Notes: generated by a model from the letters alone, not told the origin. A stretch of 64,000 bases of DNA from Verrucomicrobiales bacterium (GCA_016795505.1 JAEUHH010000105.1:110794-174793); one strand, 5' to 3'. Positions 1-9,921 are shown, numbered from the stretch's first letter. Made by a program: numbers and translations.

Positions 1-150
1 GCGTGAGCCGGTGGGTGGCCACGTCGGTGTCGCAAGCGGGCGGAATGGCAACCGGAGCAAACCGCCGCAAACCGTGATTATTGGCCGTTTTTTTGAATGC
101 GTCCGGGCAGGTCAATACGGCGGCAATCAACTGGCTGACCGACTCGATGC

Positions 151-3100
151 CTACACTCCCAGCCTTACTTGCATCCCCGTCCGCCCGAATTGGCTGCCGA
201 ACGCCAGGGCCTCGTAGTTGGGAAGTTGCTTCATCCGGTCGGCCAAAGCGCGTTGATCGGCCGCGCTGGCTTTGTTCCGGGCGATGCAGCGAGCGCTGGC
301 GTCAGTGACGCGCAGCACAAGGGTAGAGTCCACCGCCGCGAACAGTTCTGGCGCGAAGTCCGACGCCTCCTGCGAGGCGAGAATCAGAGACAGCCCGAAC
401 TTGCGGCATTCCTTTGCCAGGGTCGGAATCAGCTTCAGTCGCGAGGCGCGATGGGCCTCGTCGAAGACGATGGCGTGTGTTAAAGTCTCCGGACGCCCGC
501 GCCGGAACATGTCTTGGTAAATGCGGTAGAATGCGAACGAGGCGAATGCAGTTTGGGCCGCCTGGGAGGGCGTGGTGTGCAGTTGCAGCACCACCGGATG
601 CGCCCCGTCGAGGTGCCCGGGCTGCGGCGAATCGCTGTCGAAGAAGCCCCTGTCGTCCAGTTCGGTGAGACGCAGCAGCAAGGTCTGCGTGCCGCGATCG
701 GGTCGTTCGATCTCGCGCAGCTGTTCGAGGAAATCGCGGAAGCGCGGCGTGGTCCCGCGTCCGCCGTCTCGGCTCCACCCGCAGGCTTCGTAGGCTGCCT
801 TGAAGGCGTTGTAGAGCGCGCCCAACTGGAGGTCGCCAAGGTCTGGAAAAATCGCATGGAAAATGTCACGCAACTGCCCCGCACAGTCGATGTGCGTGAT
901 GTTCCGCCCGTCCGGCACTTCCATCGGATTGAAGCCCAAGTTGCGAGCGTCGGCGAAAACGACGCCGGGCAGGCTGTCTTCGAGCTTCTCGTCGATGTCA
1001 TCGTGATAGGAGAAGACGATCGGCGCGATGCCCTGCGCGGCGAGCTGGCGGCAGAGGTTGACGAGGGCGGTGGTCTTGCCTGTGCCCGGCTGGCCGACCA
1101 GCATGATGTGCGGGTTCTGCTCGATCTTCACCTCCCAGCGAACCTCGGTCCCATTGTTCCTTCGACCGAGCAGCACGCTCGCTGGGCCGGTTGGGGAAGA
1201 CGGTGGCGACATCGACGGAGTGGTCGCAGCTACCGGTTGCGGCTCCGCCGGGGGCGCTGGTTCCGGCTGGGTTGACGTGGGCGGCGCGGAAGGAGACGGC
1301 GGTTCGTTGCCTTGCGGCCCTCCCTCTTCCCCTTCGCCCGCATCCCCGCCTTCTCCGGTCAGCAAGTCTTCGATGCCCGGTTCGGTGAGATGAACCAGAA
1401 GGACGGGATGGCCTTCCTTGGCCACCTGTTCCCGGCTGGGATCCTCGCCGCCGCTGAGAGCCACGTCGTAGATGCGGCCGCAGAGGCGCGGCTGTTCCGG
1501 CTCGGAGCCGAACAGCCGGTCCAGCCACCCCGCCCACAAGGCGCGCTTTTCCTTCGTCACTTCGCGCGCCATGCATCCGGCTACCAGGACTTCCTTGAGC
1601 ATCTCGTTGCGCGGAGCGGCGAGACAGAGGCTGGGGTCCTCGGACAGCGGCAAGGCCCCGACGCCCTCTGCCACTGCGCCGAGCGTTGCATCGAGCTGGG
1701 TCACGGCCTTGATGATCTCCGCGTCGCCGGACCGGCGCGGGCCGCCTTTGGCAGTCTTTACCTCGATCGCCTCCAGCACGAGCGCTCCGTCGTCGTCGGT
1801 TCGAAGCGCCAGCAGGTCGCTCCGCTCGCCTTGGGTTCCGAGCCGCAGCCAGGTCCGGGCGATCTGCGAGTCGGTGGATACCAGCAGCGCGTCACGATGC
1901 TCCCTCCGGTAGGCCCGCGCGGCGAGGAGCGTGCCGGTGAGCCCGATCACCTTGCCGCTGGAAACGAGACCTTCCTGGGATTTCACCACCTCCAGAACAC
2001 CCGAGCCGATGAGGTGAGCGCCCTCCCCGATCATCCGCTCGAACTCCTCGGGGGCGAGCAGAAGGTTCGGCACATCGGTGGAGAAGACCGGCAGCATCAG
2101 ACGGGACAGCGCGCTGTAGTCGCGCGAGGCGAGCAGCACCTGACGCTGGCCTTCCTGGCGGCGCAGGAGTCGCTGGGCAACCATGCCGCTTTCGTCCGGC
2201 AGGGCGCGGTCTGCCAGCAGCAGCCAATGCGCGCCGAAGCGCTCGCCGCAGAGCAGGCGGTCGGCAGCGGCGCGCAGGCCCTCGGCCTCGCTGTAGGCAT
2301 AGGGCGTGCCCTCGCCCTCCAGCTCCTCGGCTAGTTTCGCCAGCTCCATGAACTCGACGAACGCCGGGTCACCCCCGGTGACCTCCAGGCGCATCTCGTT
2401 GAGCCGCTTCTGATAGCGCACCTTTCGCCGAACGCAGAAAGGACTCATCGGCAGCCGCAGCCCCACGCCGCCGCGGCGTACGGTTACTGGCGCTTCGTCA
2501 AAGATGGCCGCGAGATGCACGGGCGAGTCCTCCAGCCTTTGCAACAGATCCGCCATCGGCATCGGGGCGCGGTGCACCCGCAGATCGAGCCGCCCATTGG
2601 CAATCTTTTCCTCGATGATCTCCCGTTCCTTGGTGTCGAAGCGCAGCGCGTTGCGCAGGCGCGCCTTTTGGGGCGGCGTGCCATACACTTCGACGAGCAG
2701 CTTCGGGACAAAGCCGCTTCGGCGGGCGTCGAGCAGGTTGAGCAGCCGCATTAGAATGCGCCCCGACTCCGGCGGGTTCACCAGGGCGATGCGCATGGGG
2801 TTGAGGTGGCGGCGGCACGTGGAGGCAAAGCGCTGCGCGGCGTAAAACAGCGCCTCGATACCATCCGGGCCATTGTAGGCGTTGGAGAGATTCTCGAAAG
2901 CGGCAAGGCGGTGGATCTCGTTGGACACCGGCAGTACCTGCCCGGCTCCGCGCCCTCCGGGGAGGTGGCTGGCATAGACCACGCCGAGGAACTGGACCGG
3001 CTCGCAGGCCTCCTTGATCACCGCCTTGCGGTCCTCCTCGTTCAATTCCGCGCCGAGGTTCGCCAGGAGGCGGCTCAGGCGGCAGTAGCGCCAGAGATGC

Positions 3101-4758
3101 AGCGGATGAGTCGGCAGCAGGACGGCTTTGGAGAGAAACTTGCCGTCTTCCAGCGGAACCCGCACCTGCACCACATCCACAGCCAGCAAACCCTGAAGGG
3201 TGTCCTTGGCGATGGTTGGCTCGATGCCGAGCATGTGGGGGAAATGTGTCCGCACGCGGGTCATCAGTTCGGCGGCAGTATCGAGGTAGCGGCTCGCCAG
3301 ATCGGCGTCCTCGCGTTTGCCCGCGAACCAATCGAGGGGAAAATGCGCCAGCGCGTCGAGGTGCGCCAACAGTTCGCACCGCTGGGCCAGAAACCGGTCC
3401 CAGCATTCTACCAGCCCCGGGCTGCCATGCCCGGCCTCGGCGAGGTCTTCGTCCCAGGCGGCCAGCGCGTCGCGCAGGCCCATCCAGTCGTCGCTGGTGC
3501 GGACGATCTCACTGCCATCGAAAACGAGAGTCTCGGGACGGTCGTAATCCTCGAGCGCTCGCCTAAGGTCGGGCTCTCCCGTTTCGATCAATCCGCCCAT
3601 CGCGGCTTCCGAGCAGAAATGCCGCACCCACGAGACGAAACCGCGGTCCACCTTGCCACGAAACGTCACCGTCTCCCCGTCCACCTCCAGCTCCGCGCTC
3701 CATTCGTCCTCGCCGCTGTCGCCGTCGCCCTCTTCGATGGCATGGCGCAGGCTTTCGGAAAGCCGCTCGGCATTGCCTCGCAGCTCCTCTTCGCGCCCGT
3801 CGAGCAAGCCCTCGATGGCGACGTGGCTGCGGCGCTTCTCGGTGAGGACCGCGCCGGAGCCGCCCTCGTCCTCGCCTTCGTCGTCGTAATCCTCTTCTTC
3901 GTTCGGTTCGGGTTCGGGGGCTGGCCGCCCCTTCAGAAGGCGGGTTGCAGCGTCCAGGCTCACGGCGGAAAGAGCCTCCACCGAGGCGTCGCGCCGGATG
4001 GCAAGGAGAAGGTCCAAATCGCGCATCGCGTCTGCATCCCGTCGGAAATCCTTTCGCAAGCGGGCCATGTCGGATTGGCGCTTGTCGCGCAGGGAGCGCA
4101 CCAGCTCCAGATTCGACGCGAGGCGCTCGACGACCGATTCGGTGAACAGGTTCGGGTCGGGAAACAGGCCCAAATGAGGAAGCCGCAGGCGCGGGTCCGT
4201 GTCCGGAGCCCACGCCGCGAGAAAGCGCCGGAACTGCTCGAAGGATGGGCAGTCCTCTCCCCCGCCCTCCACGAGGCCTTTCAGGGCTTCAAGCAACTGC
4301 CGAGATCCCGGAGTGCGGGTGCGACAGGAATCCGCGAGCGCAAGGGTGAGCGCCTGCGCGGACAGCTCGCGCGGCGCCGGACTGGCGAAATGCTTGAGAG
4401 TGTTCACGCCGGGAACCCTCCCGTGCGCGAAGGCCACGATCACCGGATGCTGGCTGCGCCTGTTCCGCCACCTCGCCGCTTGGTGCAAGTCGGCGGCCAG
4501 CGCGCCAAGGGCGAGACCGCTCTTGCGGGCGGCTCGGATAAGGCTGGCTTCATCGGCTCCGAAGCCGACCAGCGCGAGCGACAGCTCGCCGGCAGGCGGC
4601 GCGCCTTCGGTCCCGAGGCCGGTCGCAAGCGCCTCGAAAAACGCCTCCACGTCCATCGCCGGGAGCTGCTGGGCCGAAAACGAACGGCCTCCCGAGCGCA
4701 GGCGCTCCAGCGTCCAGGCGGCGAGGGTTTGGGAGTTCAATGTTAGCTCATGCCACAC
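151..4758 (-). CDS. DptH/HerA-like ATPase with internal nuclease motif (defence operon gene 3)
   Basis: 1535-aa protein, likely a DNA-translocating or restriction component. The C-terminus is a HerA/FtsK/VirB4-type ATPase: Walker A GQPGTGKTT near residue 1224, Walker B AIVFDEAH near 1433, and LILASQE sensor-like strand near 1457. Near residues 985-1005 the pattern SDLLAL...EAIEVKT fits the D-(E)xK core of a PD-(D/E)XK nuclease. An acidic stretch sits around 277-293 and a Pro/Ser-rich linker around 1150-1190 precedes the ATPase. Size and layout recall DptH of phosphorothioation-dependent restriction. The start overlaps the end of the HNH gene by 11 bp, so translation is probably coupled. The N-terminal 900 residues are not recognised. 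The family link is made by motif and architecture and needs a profile search. Confidence 0.7.
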   Translation of the reverse strand: MWHELTLNSQTLAAWTLERLRSGGRSFSAQQLPAMDVEAFFEALATGLGTEGAPPAGELSLALVGFGADEASLIRAARKSGLALGALAADLHQAARWRNRRSQHPVIVAFAHGRVPGVNTLKHFASPAPRELSAQALTLALADSCRTRTPGSRQLLEALKGLVEGGGEDCPSFEQFRRFLAAWAPDTDPRLRLPHLGLFPDPNLFTESVVERLASNLELVRSLRDKRQSDMARLRKDFRRDADAMRDLDLLLAIRRDASVEALSAVSLDAATRLLKGRPAPEPEPNEEEDYDDEGEDEGGSGAVLTEKRRSHVAIEGLLDGREEELRGNAERLSESLRHAIEEGDGDSGEDEWSAELEVDGETVTFRGKVDRGFVSWVRHFCSEAAMGGLIETGEPDLRRALEDYDRPETLVFDGSEIVRTSDDWMGLRDALAAWDEDLAEAGHGSPGLVECWDRFLAQRCELLAHLDALAHFPLDWFAGKREDADLASRYLDTAAELMTRVRTHFPHMLGIEPTIAKDTLQGLLAVDVVQVRVPLEDGKFLSKAVLLPTHPLHLWRYCRLSRLLANLGAELNEEDRKAVIKEACEPVQFLGVVYASHLPGGRGAGQVLPVSNEIHRLAAFENLSNAYNGPDGIEALFYAAQRFASTCRRHLNPMRIALVNPPESGRILMRLLNLLDARRSGFVPKLLVEVYGTPPQKARLRNALRFDTKEREIIEEKIANGRLDLRVHRAPMPMADLLQRLEDSPVHLAAIFDEAPVTVRRGGVGLRLPMSPFCVRRKVRYQKRLNEMRLEVTGGDPAFVEFMELAKLAEELEGEGTPYAYSEAEGLRAAADRLLCGERFGAHWLLLADRALPDESGMVAQRLLRRQEGQRQVLLASRDYSALSRLMLPVFSTDVPNLLLAPEEFERMIGEGAHLIGSGVLEVVKSQEGLVSSGKVIGLTGTLLAARAYRREHRDALLVSTDSQIARTWLRLGTQGERSDLLALRTDDDGALVLEAIEVKTAKGGPRRSGDAEIIKAVTQLDATLGAVAEGVGALPLSEDPSLCLAAPRNEMLKEVLVAGCMAREVTKEKRALWAGWLDRLFGSEPEQPRLCGRIYDVALSGGEDPSREQVAKEGHPVLLVHLTEPGIEDLLTGEGGDAGEGEEGGPQGNEPPSPSAPPTSTQPEPAPPAEPQPVAATTPSMSPPSSPTGPASVLLGRRNNGTEVRWEVKIEQNPHIMLVGQPGTGKTTALVNLCRQLAAQGIAPIVFSYHDDIDEKLEDSLPGVVFADARNLGFNPMEVPDGRNITHIDCAGQLRDIFHAIFPDLGDLQLGALYNAFKAAYEACGWSRDGGRGTTPRFRDFLEQLREIERPDRGTQTLLLRLTELDDRGFFDSDSPQPGHLDGAHPVVLQLHTTPSQAAQTAFASFAFYRIYQDMFRRGRPETLTHAIVFDEAHRASRLKLIPTLAKECRKFGLSLILASQEASDFAPELFAAVDSTLVLRVTDASARCIARNKASAADQRALADRMKQLPNYEALAFGSQFGRTGMQVRLGV

Positions 4759-5641
4759 TTCTCGGTTCCAAATGTTGATTGATGCAAAGCGGTTCTACTC
4801 GGCCATTTGGAAAGCAGAAGTTCAGTCGTTGGTAATCGAACGTCGCGTCGCACTTGTGAATGACTGTGTGGTGGTTCGGACACAGCAGCACCAAATTGTC
4901 CAAAGCATCCTCACCTCCGCGGGAGCGATAGACGATGTGATGCGCCTCAGCCGCTTGGACCGAATAGAGAGTTGGGGGATCGAAACCGCACAACTGGCAT
5001 CGACCGCTATAGACTTCAATTAGATCAGAAACCAGTTGCCGATTCCGAGAATAGGTGTTTGTCAGCTCTCTCTGCCGTTCGGGCGATACCCCAGTGTGCT
5101 CCTCCCGGAGGAACGATTCGAACTGCGGGAGATCCTGCTGGTAGAGCTTTTCGAGGCGCAGTTCGTCTGCGACCTTGTAGGCTCGCATTTCGAGCGCCAG
5201 ATGTTTGGTAAACTCTTCCAGGATCGCGTGACCATCAGGCGAAATCCCGCGAATTGTCTGGCAGGCGTGCAAAAGTGAGGTCCGGTCAGTTCCTGCCAGA
5301 GTGCCGGAGTCGAGAGGCAGAAACTTCAAGACATCGAAGGCATCCGATTTCGGGTCTTCATCAATACGGAAGTATGCCGATTCGGATAGGTTTCCCCAAA
5401 GCCGGTAAGGTCCATATTTGTAACCTGGCGGATTGATGGTTTTGGAACGAACAACCAGTTTCGCGGCGATTTTGAGCTGAGGCAGACCCGACCGGTCGAT
5501 TATTCGGGTGAACAACCAAAGTGTTTCACCGATATTGATCGCAGAGTGAAGGCGCAGTTGCTTCGAATTGAAGTTAAAACCTGCTCCTTGGTCCAGATCA
5601 CGCCTGTAATTGGAGAGCTTCCAGTAGGCCAGTAAGTTCAT
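4748..5641 (-). CDS. HNH endonuclease (defence operon gene 2)
   Basis: 297-aa protein with a clear C-terminal HNH fold: CQLC near residue 213, AHHIVYRS near 232, DNLVLLCPNHH near 245-257. This is the HNH type also found in McrA-like, modification-dependent enzymes. The N-terminal ~180 residues (from MNLLAYWKLSNYRR) are not identified; a small base- or backbone-recognition domain such as a PUA/EVE-like fold is possible but is inference. The ATG at 5641 was chosen over an in-frame upstream start at 5716 because it shortens the overlap with the preceding gene to 44 bp. It lies between two large ATPase genes in one operon, so it is probably a nuclease effector that they load or gate. Confidence 0.8.
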   Translation of the reverse strand: MNLLAYWKLSNYRRDLDQGAGFNFNSKQLRLHSAINIGETLWLFTRIIDRSGLPQLKIAAKLVVRSKTINPPGYKYGPYRLWGNLSESAYFRIDEDPKSDAFDVLKFLPLDSGTLAGTDRTSLLHACQTIRGISPDGHAILEEFTKHLALEMRAYKVADELRLEKLYQQDLPQFESFLREEHTGVSPERQRELTNTYSRNRQLVSDLIEVYSGRCQLCGFDPPTLYSVQAAEAHHIVYRSRGGEDALDNLVLLCPNHHTVIHKCDATFDYQRLNFCFPNGRVEPLCINQHLEPRSVA

Positions 5642-8600
5642 TTTCGATCCGGTTTGAGCGGAGGCTTTCGCTTCGCCTGGTAAATTCAGGTTTTTTCCGT
5701 GCAGGCGTGGGGCCAAACCAGTCTGGTCTGAGTCGCATGGCCATATTTCGATCCTGCGAGTAGATGTAGGAGTCCGATTCTGCCTTCGCTGAGTGCCCCC
5801 GCAGCGCCTCGATGAACCGCTCGAGCCGGAACAGTTCGCGATCCGGGAGGAGCTGGCGGGGCAGTCCGGCCTCGAGTCGGGCGAGGGCGGCGCGCAGGGG
5901 GCCGTCCACGATCAGGGTGATGGGGCGGCCCTCCGGGCTTTGGCAGGCGAGGAGAAGATGGTCGGGCTGGTAGGGGAGCGCGCCGCGCAACTCGGAGGGA
6001 ATGCGGGGCACGCGCAGGGCGAGCTCGGTTTCGGGAATGCTGCGGTTGGCGATGTGGGCGCGGGAGGGCTGCTCGTGGAAGCGGTGGCCGACCCACAGGA
6101 ACAAGCGCGTGGTCATCTCCGGGAAAAGGTCGGCGCAGTAGGCCCGGTTGATGGACTCGATGAGGGAGCGCTTGAAGTTTTCCCCGGGCTCTTCGGCGGC
6201 GGCGAGGATGCGCAGGAGGTCCGCACCGGGCGCGGGGTCGAGATCGAAGCATTCCCTGCCGTGGTCGTGCTCGAAGAAGAAACGGCGTTTGAGGGCGCGG
6301 AAGTTTTCCTCGTTCACGCCCATGAGCCGGGGCGCGCCATCGGCGGTCCAGCCATCCGCGAGAGCGCCGCTCTCCAGCAGCCAATCCCAGCGAGGATGGC
6401 TGAAGGCGGCGGGATCAGCCCAGATGCGGAGAATGCAGCTGAGGGTGAACCGGTCGTCCAGATCCAGGAGGCGGGAGGCATACCAACGGCCCGGGGAGCG
6501 GGACGGTCGCGCTTCATCCAGGGCATCGCCCAGCAACATGCGGGCGAACCAGATGAGCAGCTCGCGCACGGGCGCGCGCTGCCCGGCGGCGGCGCAGCGG
6601 GTGAGTAGGAAGCCGAGGCGCTCCTGGACGCGCGGCTCGGACAGGAGGCGATGGTTCCAGGCGAGGTCCGAATCCGGCTGGGCCTCGGCGGCCGCTTGAA
6701 TCGCGGGCTGGTCGAGTATTTTTCGCAGCAGGGCGAGGGAGAAATCCGGGTGCAGCGGATTGCGGAGGCTGAGGTCCACGACCAGCACTTTGAGGCCGGA
6801 AACAGCGGGAGCGGACTCCGCCTCGCCATAGACCAGGCGGTGGGCCGCCTGGCGCGCGGCCTCGGCGACGGGAGGGAAGTCCTTTCCGGCGCGGTATAGC
6901 AGGTGGAAGGGGTATTCGTTGGCCGCGAGGCAGTAGGGTTTGCCGGCCGCGTGGGCCTGCTTCCAGGCGTCGAGGACGGGGCCGATGTCGTCCGGCCGCA
7001 TCGCGGCGGTGGCATCGCGTTCCACCACGGCGCCGATGCGGGAAAGCTCGGGCTCGAGACGGCGCAGCAGGTGGGTTTTGCCGTCGCCCGCGTTGCCGGT
7101 GAGCACGAGGGAAAATCCTTCGCGCACCTTTTCGATCAGGAAATCATCAAGCGGCTGCGGCACGTGGAGGCGGGCCAGCGCCTCGGCGCTGAGCTCGTCG
7201 GCGCAGGCATCGGGACCGGCACGGGCGATGTCCCGCCAAAACTCGAGTTCGGGATCCGGCTCGGCGGTGCCGACGACGACGGCGGCAGGCTGGACAGGCA
7301 TTTCGGCAACGGCGGCGGGAGTCTCCGCATCGCGCTCAGGTGCCGGAGCGGTCTCGGGGGCGAGTTCGTTCGCTATCTCGCTGACGGAGCGGAAGGGTGA
7401 GGAGCGCAGGGCTTCCAAGGCGGGAGCGTGGCGGAGCCGTGAGCGAAGCCACCGGGTGCGCCAGAAGGCGGCGATGCGTTCGGTGGCGTCGCGAAAGCGG
7501 TCGGGGTGCCGGATGTAATCGGGCGCATTGGCGGACTCGCCGCGCAGGAAGACGGACGCGTTTTCCCACAGGGGCACGGCATAGACGCGGCGGAGCTGGT
7601 CGTGCCGCATGAGGACGGTGGGGTTGAAGCCGAGTAGGTTCATCCCGTCGCGCATCTTCCGGAACTTCGGACTGAAACCCTCGCCGAAGATGCTGTTGAC
7701 GTCGCTAAATTGGTGGGCCTCCTCCCAGGCAGCCTCGACGGCGCGGACGGTGGCGTCGGAGAACTGGACGGTGCCGTAGCCGACGGTGTCGCCGATTTTT
7801 TGGTAGCGGATCTCCGGCTGGTCGGGGACGATCGTCCCGGCGGGGAGGCGGAGCCGCTCGTACTGGCTGCTGCCGTGGGCGTAAAGGCTGGTGGTGTTGA
7901 GCCAGGCGAGGGTGCAGTCCTTGGTGCGCCCGGCGTTCTTAAGCTGCGAGCTGATGATAGAGGGGCGGTCGCCGTAGCGGCGGCGGTAATCGTCGGCGAC
8001 CTCCGGGCTGAGCAGAAGCAGGGCGACGAGCTTGCCCCCAAGGATGTGGTTGTAGGGGGCAACGGCACCGCAGGTGGTAATCTCCAGCATGTTGGTGCCA
8101 ACGCGGTCGCTTTTGGCGCAGAGCAAGGCAGTGGAAATGGCGCTGCGATTCTCCTCCCGCAGGAGCGCGGCGGCGAGGGCGGCGGGATCGACGAGTGCGT
8201 CGCGGGCGGCGAGCAGGGCGGCTTTGGCCTTGAGGAGCCGGGCCAGCTCAAAGGCGCGTTTTTTCGCGACAAGGAGGCGGCGGGCCTTGGTCTCTCCAGT
8301 GCCTTCGTGGGCGGTTCTGCCCTCCAGATTGAGCACTTCGAGCGAGACCGGGGGCGTGCCATGCGGGGCGTCCCCACCGTAGACGACCTCGGTTTCCTGG
8401 AGGATGAGAGGTGCGCCAGCGCGGTCGGCCTCGGCGCTATCCTTGAGGGTCTGCTTACGTTCGGCGGCGAACTCGCTGGCACGGCGCTGGAGCCGGGCGA
8501 TGACCTCGCGGGGCGGATTGCCGAAATGGGCCGGGTCCACGAGATCGGTGGGATCCACCTCGGCGAGCGCGTCGTTGAGCAGGCGAAGCAAGTGGTCGTG

Positions 8601-9452
8601 CGCCCAGCCAAGAAAGGCGGCGTCTTTCGCGGCGGCGGCTTCGAGAAGGCGTTTGGAGAACTCCTCGGTGGTCCAGCCGATGGCGCGGTCGCGGTCGGTG
8701 GCGATGAGCGGGCTGTTGCCGAGCGCGGCGATGCCGATGACGGCGTGGCAGGGGTGGGCGCGGTCGCGGACGAGGTAGAAGAGTTGGCGGCCGGGGATGG
8801 CGGTTTGGGGGATGGCCCACGTGTAGCGGAAGTAGCGCCAGATCTTTCCGAGGCGCAAGCCGGTGAACTCGTCCCGCAGGTCAGACTCACCCTCGCCGGG
8901 CACGAGCTGGAGATAGGGTTGGATGGCGGAGGCAAGAGGGTCAGGTTCGCCAGGTGAGGTCCGGGCGGCGGCTTCGAGGCGGGCGGCGAGTTCCGCGCCA
9001 TCGGCGACAAGAAGGCGGATGCTGCGGCGGTTCTTTTTGCCGGGAGGCGGATCTTCGCAGTCGGCGATGAAGGAGCGCACGTGGCGGTCGGCAAACTGAC
9101 TGGCGAGCACTGGACGAAGTTCATCACGGAGCCGGTTCTTGGCGGCGGCTGCGAAATCGGCTTCTCCTTTCCCCTGCCGCGCCCGGCGTGGTGAAACAAG
9201 CTCGATGCCGAAGCGGTCGGCGCGCACCCGCCATTTCAGGGCGCGGAGGTCAGCCAGCAGGCGCATGGAGGCCTCGTAGGCCTTGGTCTGGCCGTTGAGG
9301 TGCGGCGTCCGCCGGGCCCAGGCGGCTTCCTGTTCCACCAGCGCCGGCAGCCGGGCGGAGTCGGAGGTCTCGTCTGCCGCGAGGGAGGCGGCGAAATCGA
9401 GCAGCCTCTCGGCGGCGATGCCTTCGACGTTGGGGTGGATCTCGATGTGCAT
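5598..9452 (-). CDS. DruA-like (DUF4338) / DptF-like ATPase fusion (defence operon gene 1)
   Basis: 1284-aa two-module protein. Residues about 190-630 carry the DUF4338 hallmarks of DruA from Druantia anti-phage systems: WRYFRYTW near 203, PGRQLFYLVRD near 225, IGIAALGNSP near 240, TTSLYAHGSSQY near 520 and GYGT near 556. Residues about 770-1284 form a P-loop ATPase with TGNAGDGKTHL near 783, CLAANE near 840 and VLVVDLS near 890, the pattern seen in DptF-type proteins. The ATG at 9452 is the first gene of the operon; no strong Shine-Dalgarno is visible. The fusion links two defence families usually encoded separately. Assignments are by motif recognition, and catalytic function of DUF4338 is not established here. 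Confidence 0.75.
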   Translation of the reverse strand: MHIEIHPNVEGIAAERLLDFAASLAADETSDSARLPALVEQEAAWARRTPHLNGQTKAYEASMRLLADLRALKWRVRADRFGIELVSPRRARQGKGEADFAAAAKNRLRDELRPVLASQFADRHVRSFIADCEDPPPGKKNRRSIRLLVADGAELAARLEAAARTSPGEPDPLASAIQPYLQLVPGEGESDLRDEFTGLRLGKIWRYFRYTWAIPQTAIPGRQLFYLVRDRAHPCHAVIGIAALGNSPLIATDRDRAIGWTTEEFSKRLLEAAAAKDAAFLGWAHDHLLRLLNDALAEVDPTDLVDPAHFGNPPREVIARLQRRASEFAAERKQTLKDSAEADRAGAPLILQETEVVYGGDAPHGTPPVSLEVLNLEGRTAHEGTGETKARRLLVAKKRAFELARLLKAKAALLAARDALVDPAALAAALLREENRSAISTALLCAKSDRVGTNMLEITTCGAVAPYNHILGGKLVALLLLSPEVADDYRRRYGDRPSIISSQLKNAGRTKDCTLAWLNTTSLYAHGSSQYERLRLPAGTIVPDQPEIRYQKIGDTVGYGTVQFSDATVRAVEAAWEEAHQFSDVNSIFGEGFSPKFRKMRDGMNLLGFNPTVLMRHDQLRRVYAVPLWENASVFLRGESANAPDYIRHPDRFRDATERIAAFWRTRWLRSRLRHAPALEALRSSPFRSVSEIANELAPETAPAPERDAETPAAVAEMPVQPAAVVVGTAEPDPELEFWRDIARAGPDACADELSAEALARLHVPQPLDDFLIEKVREGFSLVLTGNAGDGKTHLLRRLEPELSRIGAVVERDATAAMRPDDIGPVLDAWKQAHAAGKPYCLAANEYPFHLLYRAGKDFPPVAEAARQAAHRLVYGEAESAPAVSGLKVLVVDLSLRNPLHPDFSLALLRKILDQPAIQAAAEAQPDSDLAWNHRLLSEPRVQERLGFLLTRCAAAGQRAPVRELLIWFARMLLGDALDEARPSRSPGRWYASRLLDLDDRFTLSCILRIWADPAAFSHPRWDWLLESGALADGWTADGAPRLMGVNEENFRALKRRFFFEHDHGRECFDLDPAPGADLLRILAAAEEPGENFKRSLIESINRAYCADLFPEMTTRLFLWVGHRFHEQPSRAHIANRSIPETELALRVPRIPSELRGALPYQPDHLLLACQSPEGRPITLIVDGPLRAALARLEAGLPRQLLPDRELFRLERFIEALRGHSAKAESDSYIYSQDRNMAMRLRPDWFGPTPARKKPEFTRRSESLRSNRIENELTGLLEALQLQA

Positions 9453-9921
9453 GCTGAGGTCGGAGACGGGAGCTAGTCACTGGTGCCGAAGTGTGTCGGC
9501 CAATCTCCCGCAAAATCCAACATTTTTGACCTGTTTTCTTCCAAGGTTTCGAGTCTGCCCGGCAACTCTGGGCCGCAATCGAGGATGCCAGCCGATCCCG
9601 GGAGAAAATCCGGCAGGGCCACCGGCAGATCGTCCCCTATCGCTACGCGTAACACGCCGGCCTGTCGCCCGGGAGCCGCCCGCCGGCCGGATTGTTGCCC
9701 GACCTCGCCGCCGACCCCCGAGCCGCAGTCGATCTCGGCCTTGAATCAATGACATTGCCTCCCTGTGGAAAATCTGATCGTCAGCCAAGACGTACCCCAG
9801 CCGCGGGCTTCGATCTACCTCCGTTCCAATCGCCAGGCCACGCCCGAACCATTCTCCGCGGACGAAATCGAAATGGGGCAGCGTCGGCTGGCGCCTGCCT
9901 GCATCCGGCCTCAGCGACATT
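9453..9921. other. Intergenic region with no supported gene
   Basis: About 470 bp between the minus-strand defence operon and the plus-strand GTPase gene. Two short minus-strand reading frames (9473-9655 and 9477-9932) are open, the longer with a stretch around FDFVRGEWFGRGLAIG that looks protein-like, but neither has a recognisable family or ribosome binding site. It may hold the defence-operon promoter or a decayed gene fragment. Confidence 0.4.

Noticed and set aside
2806..4746. Long plus-strand open frame opposite the DptH-like gene
   Set aside because: It is a high-GC shadow of the minus-strand gene, with no recognisable domains and biased residue content.
151..9452. Ordinary Dnd phosphorothioation system
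   Set aside because: No dndB, C, D or E gene lies in the window, and the DruA fusion and HNH gene are not part of that system; modification genes left of base 1 cannot be excluded.
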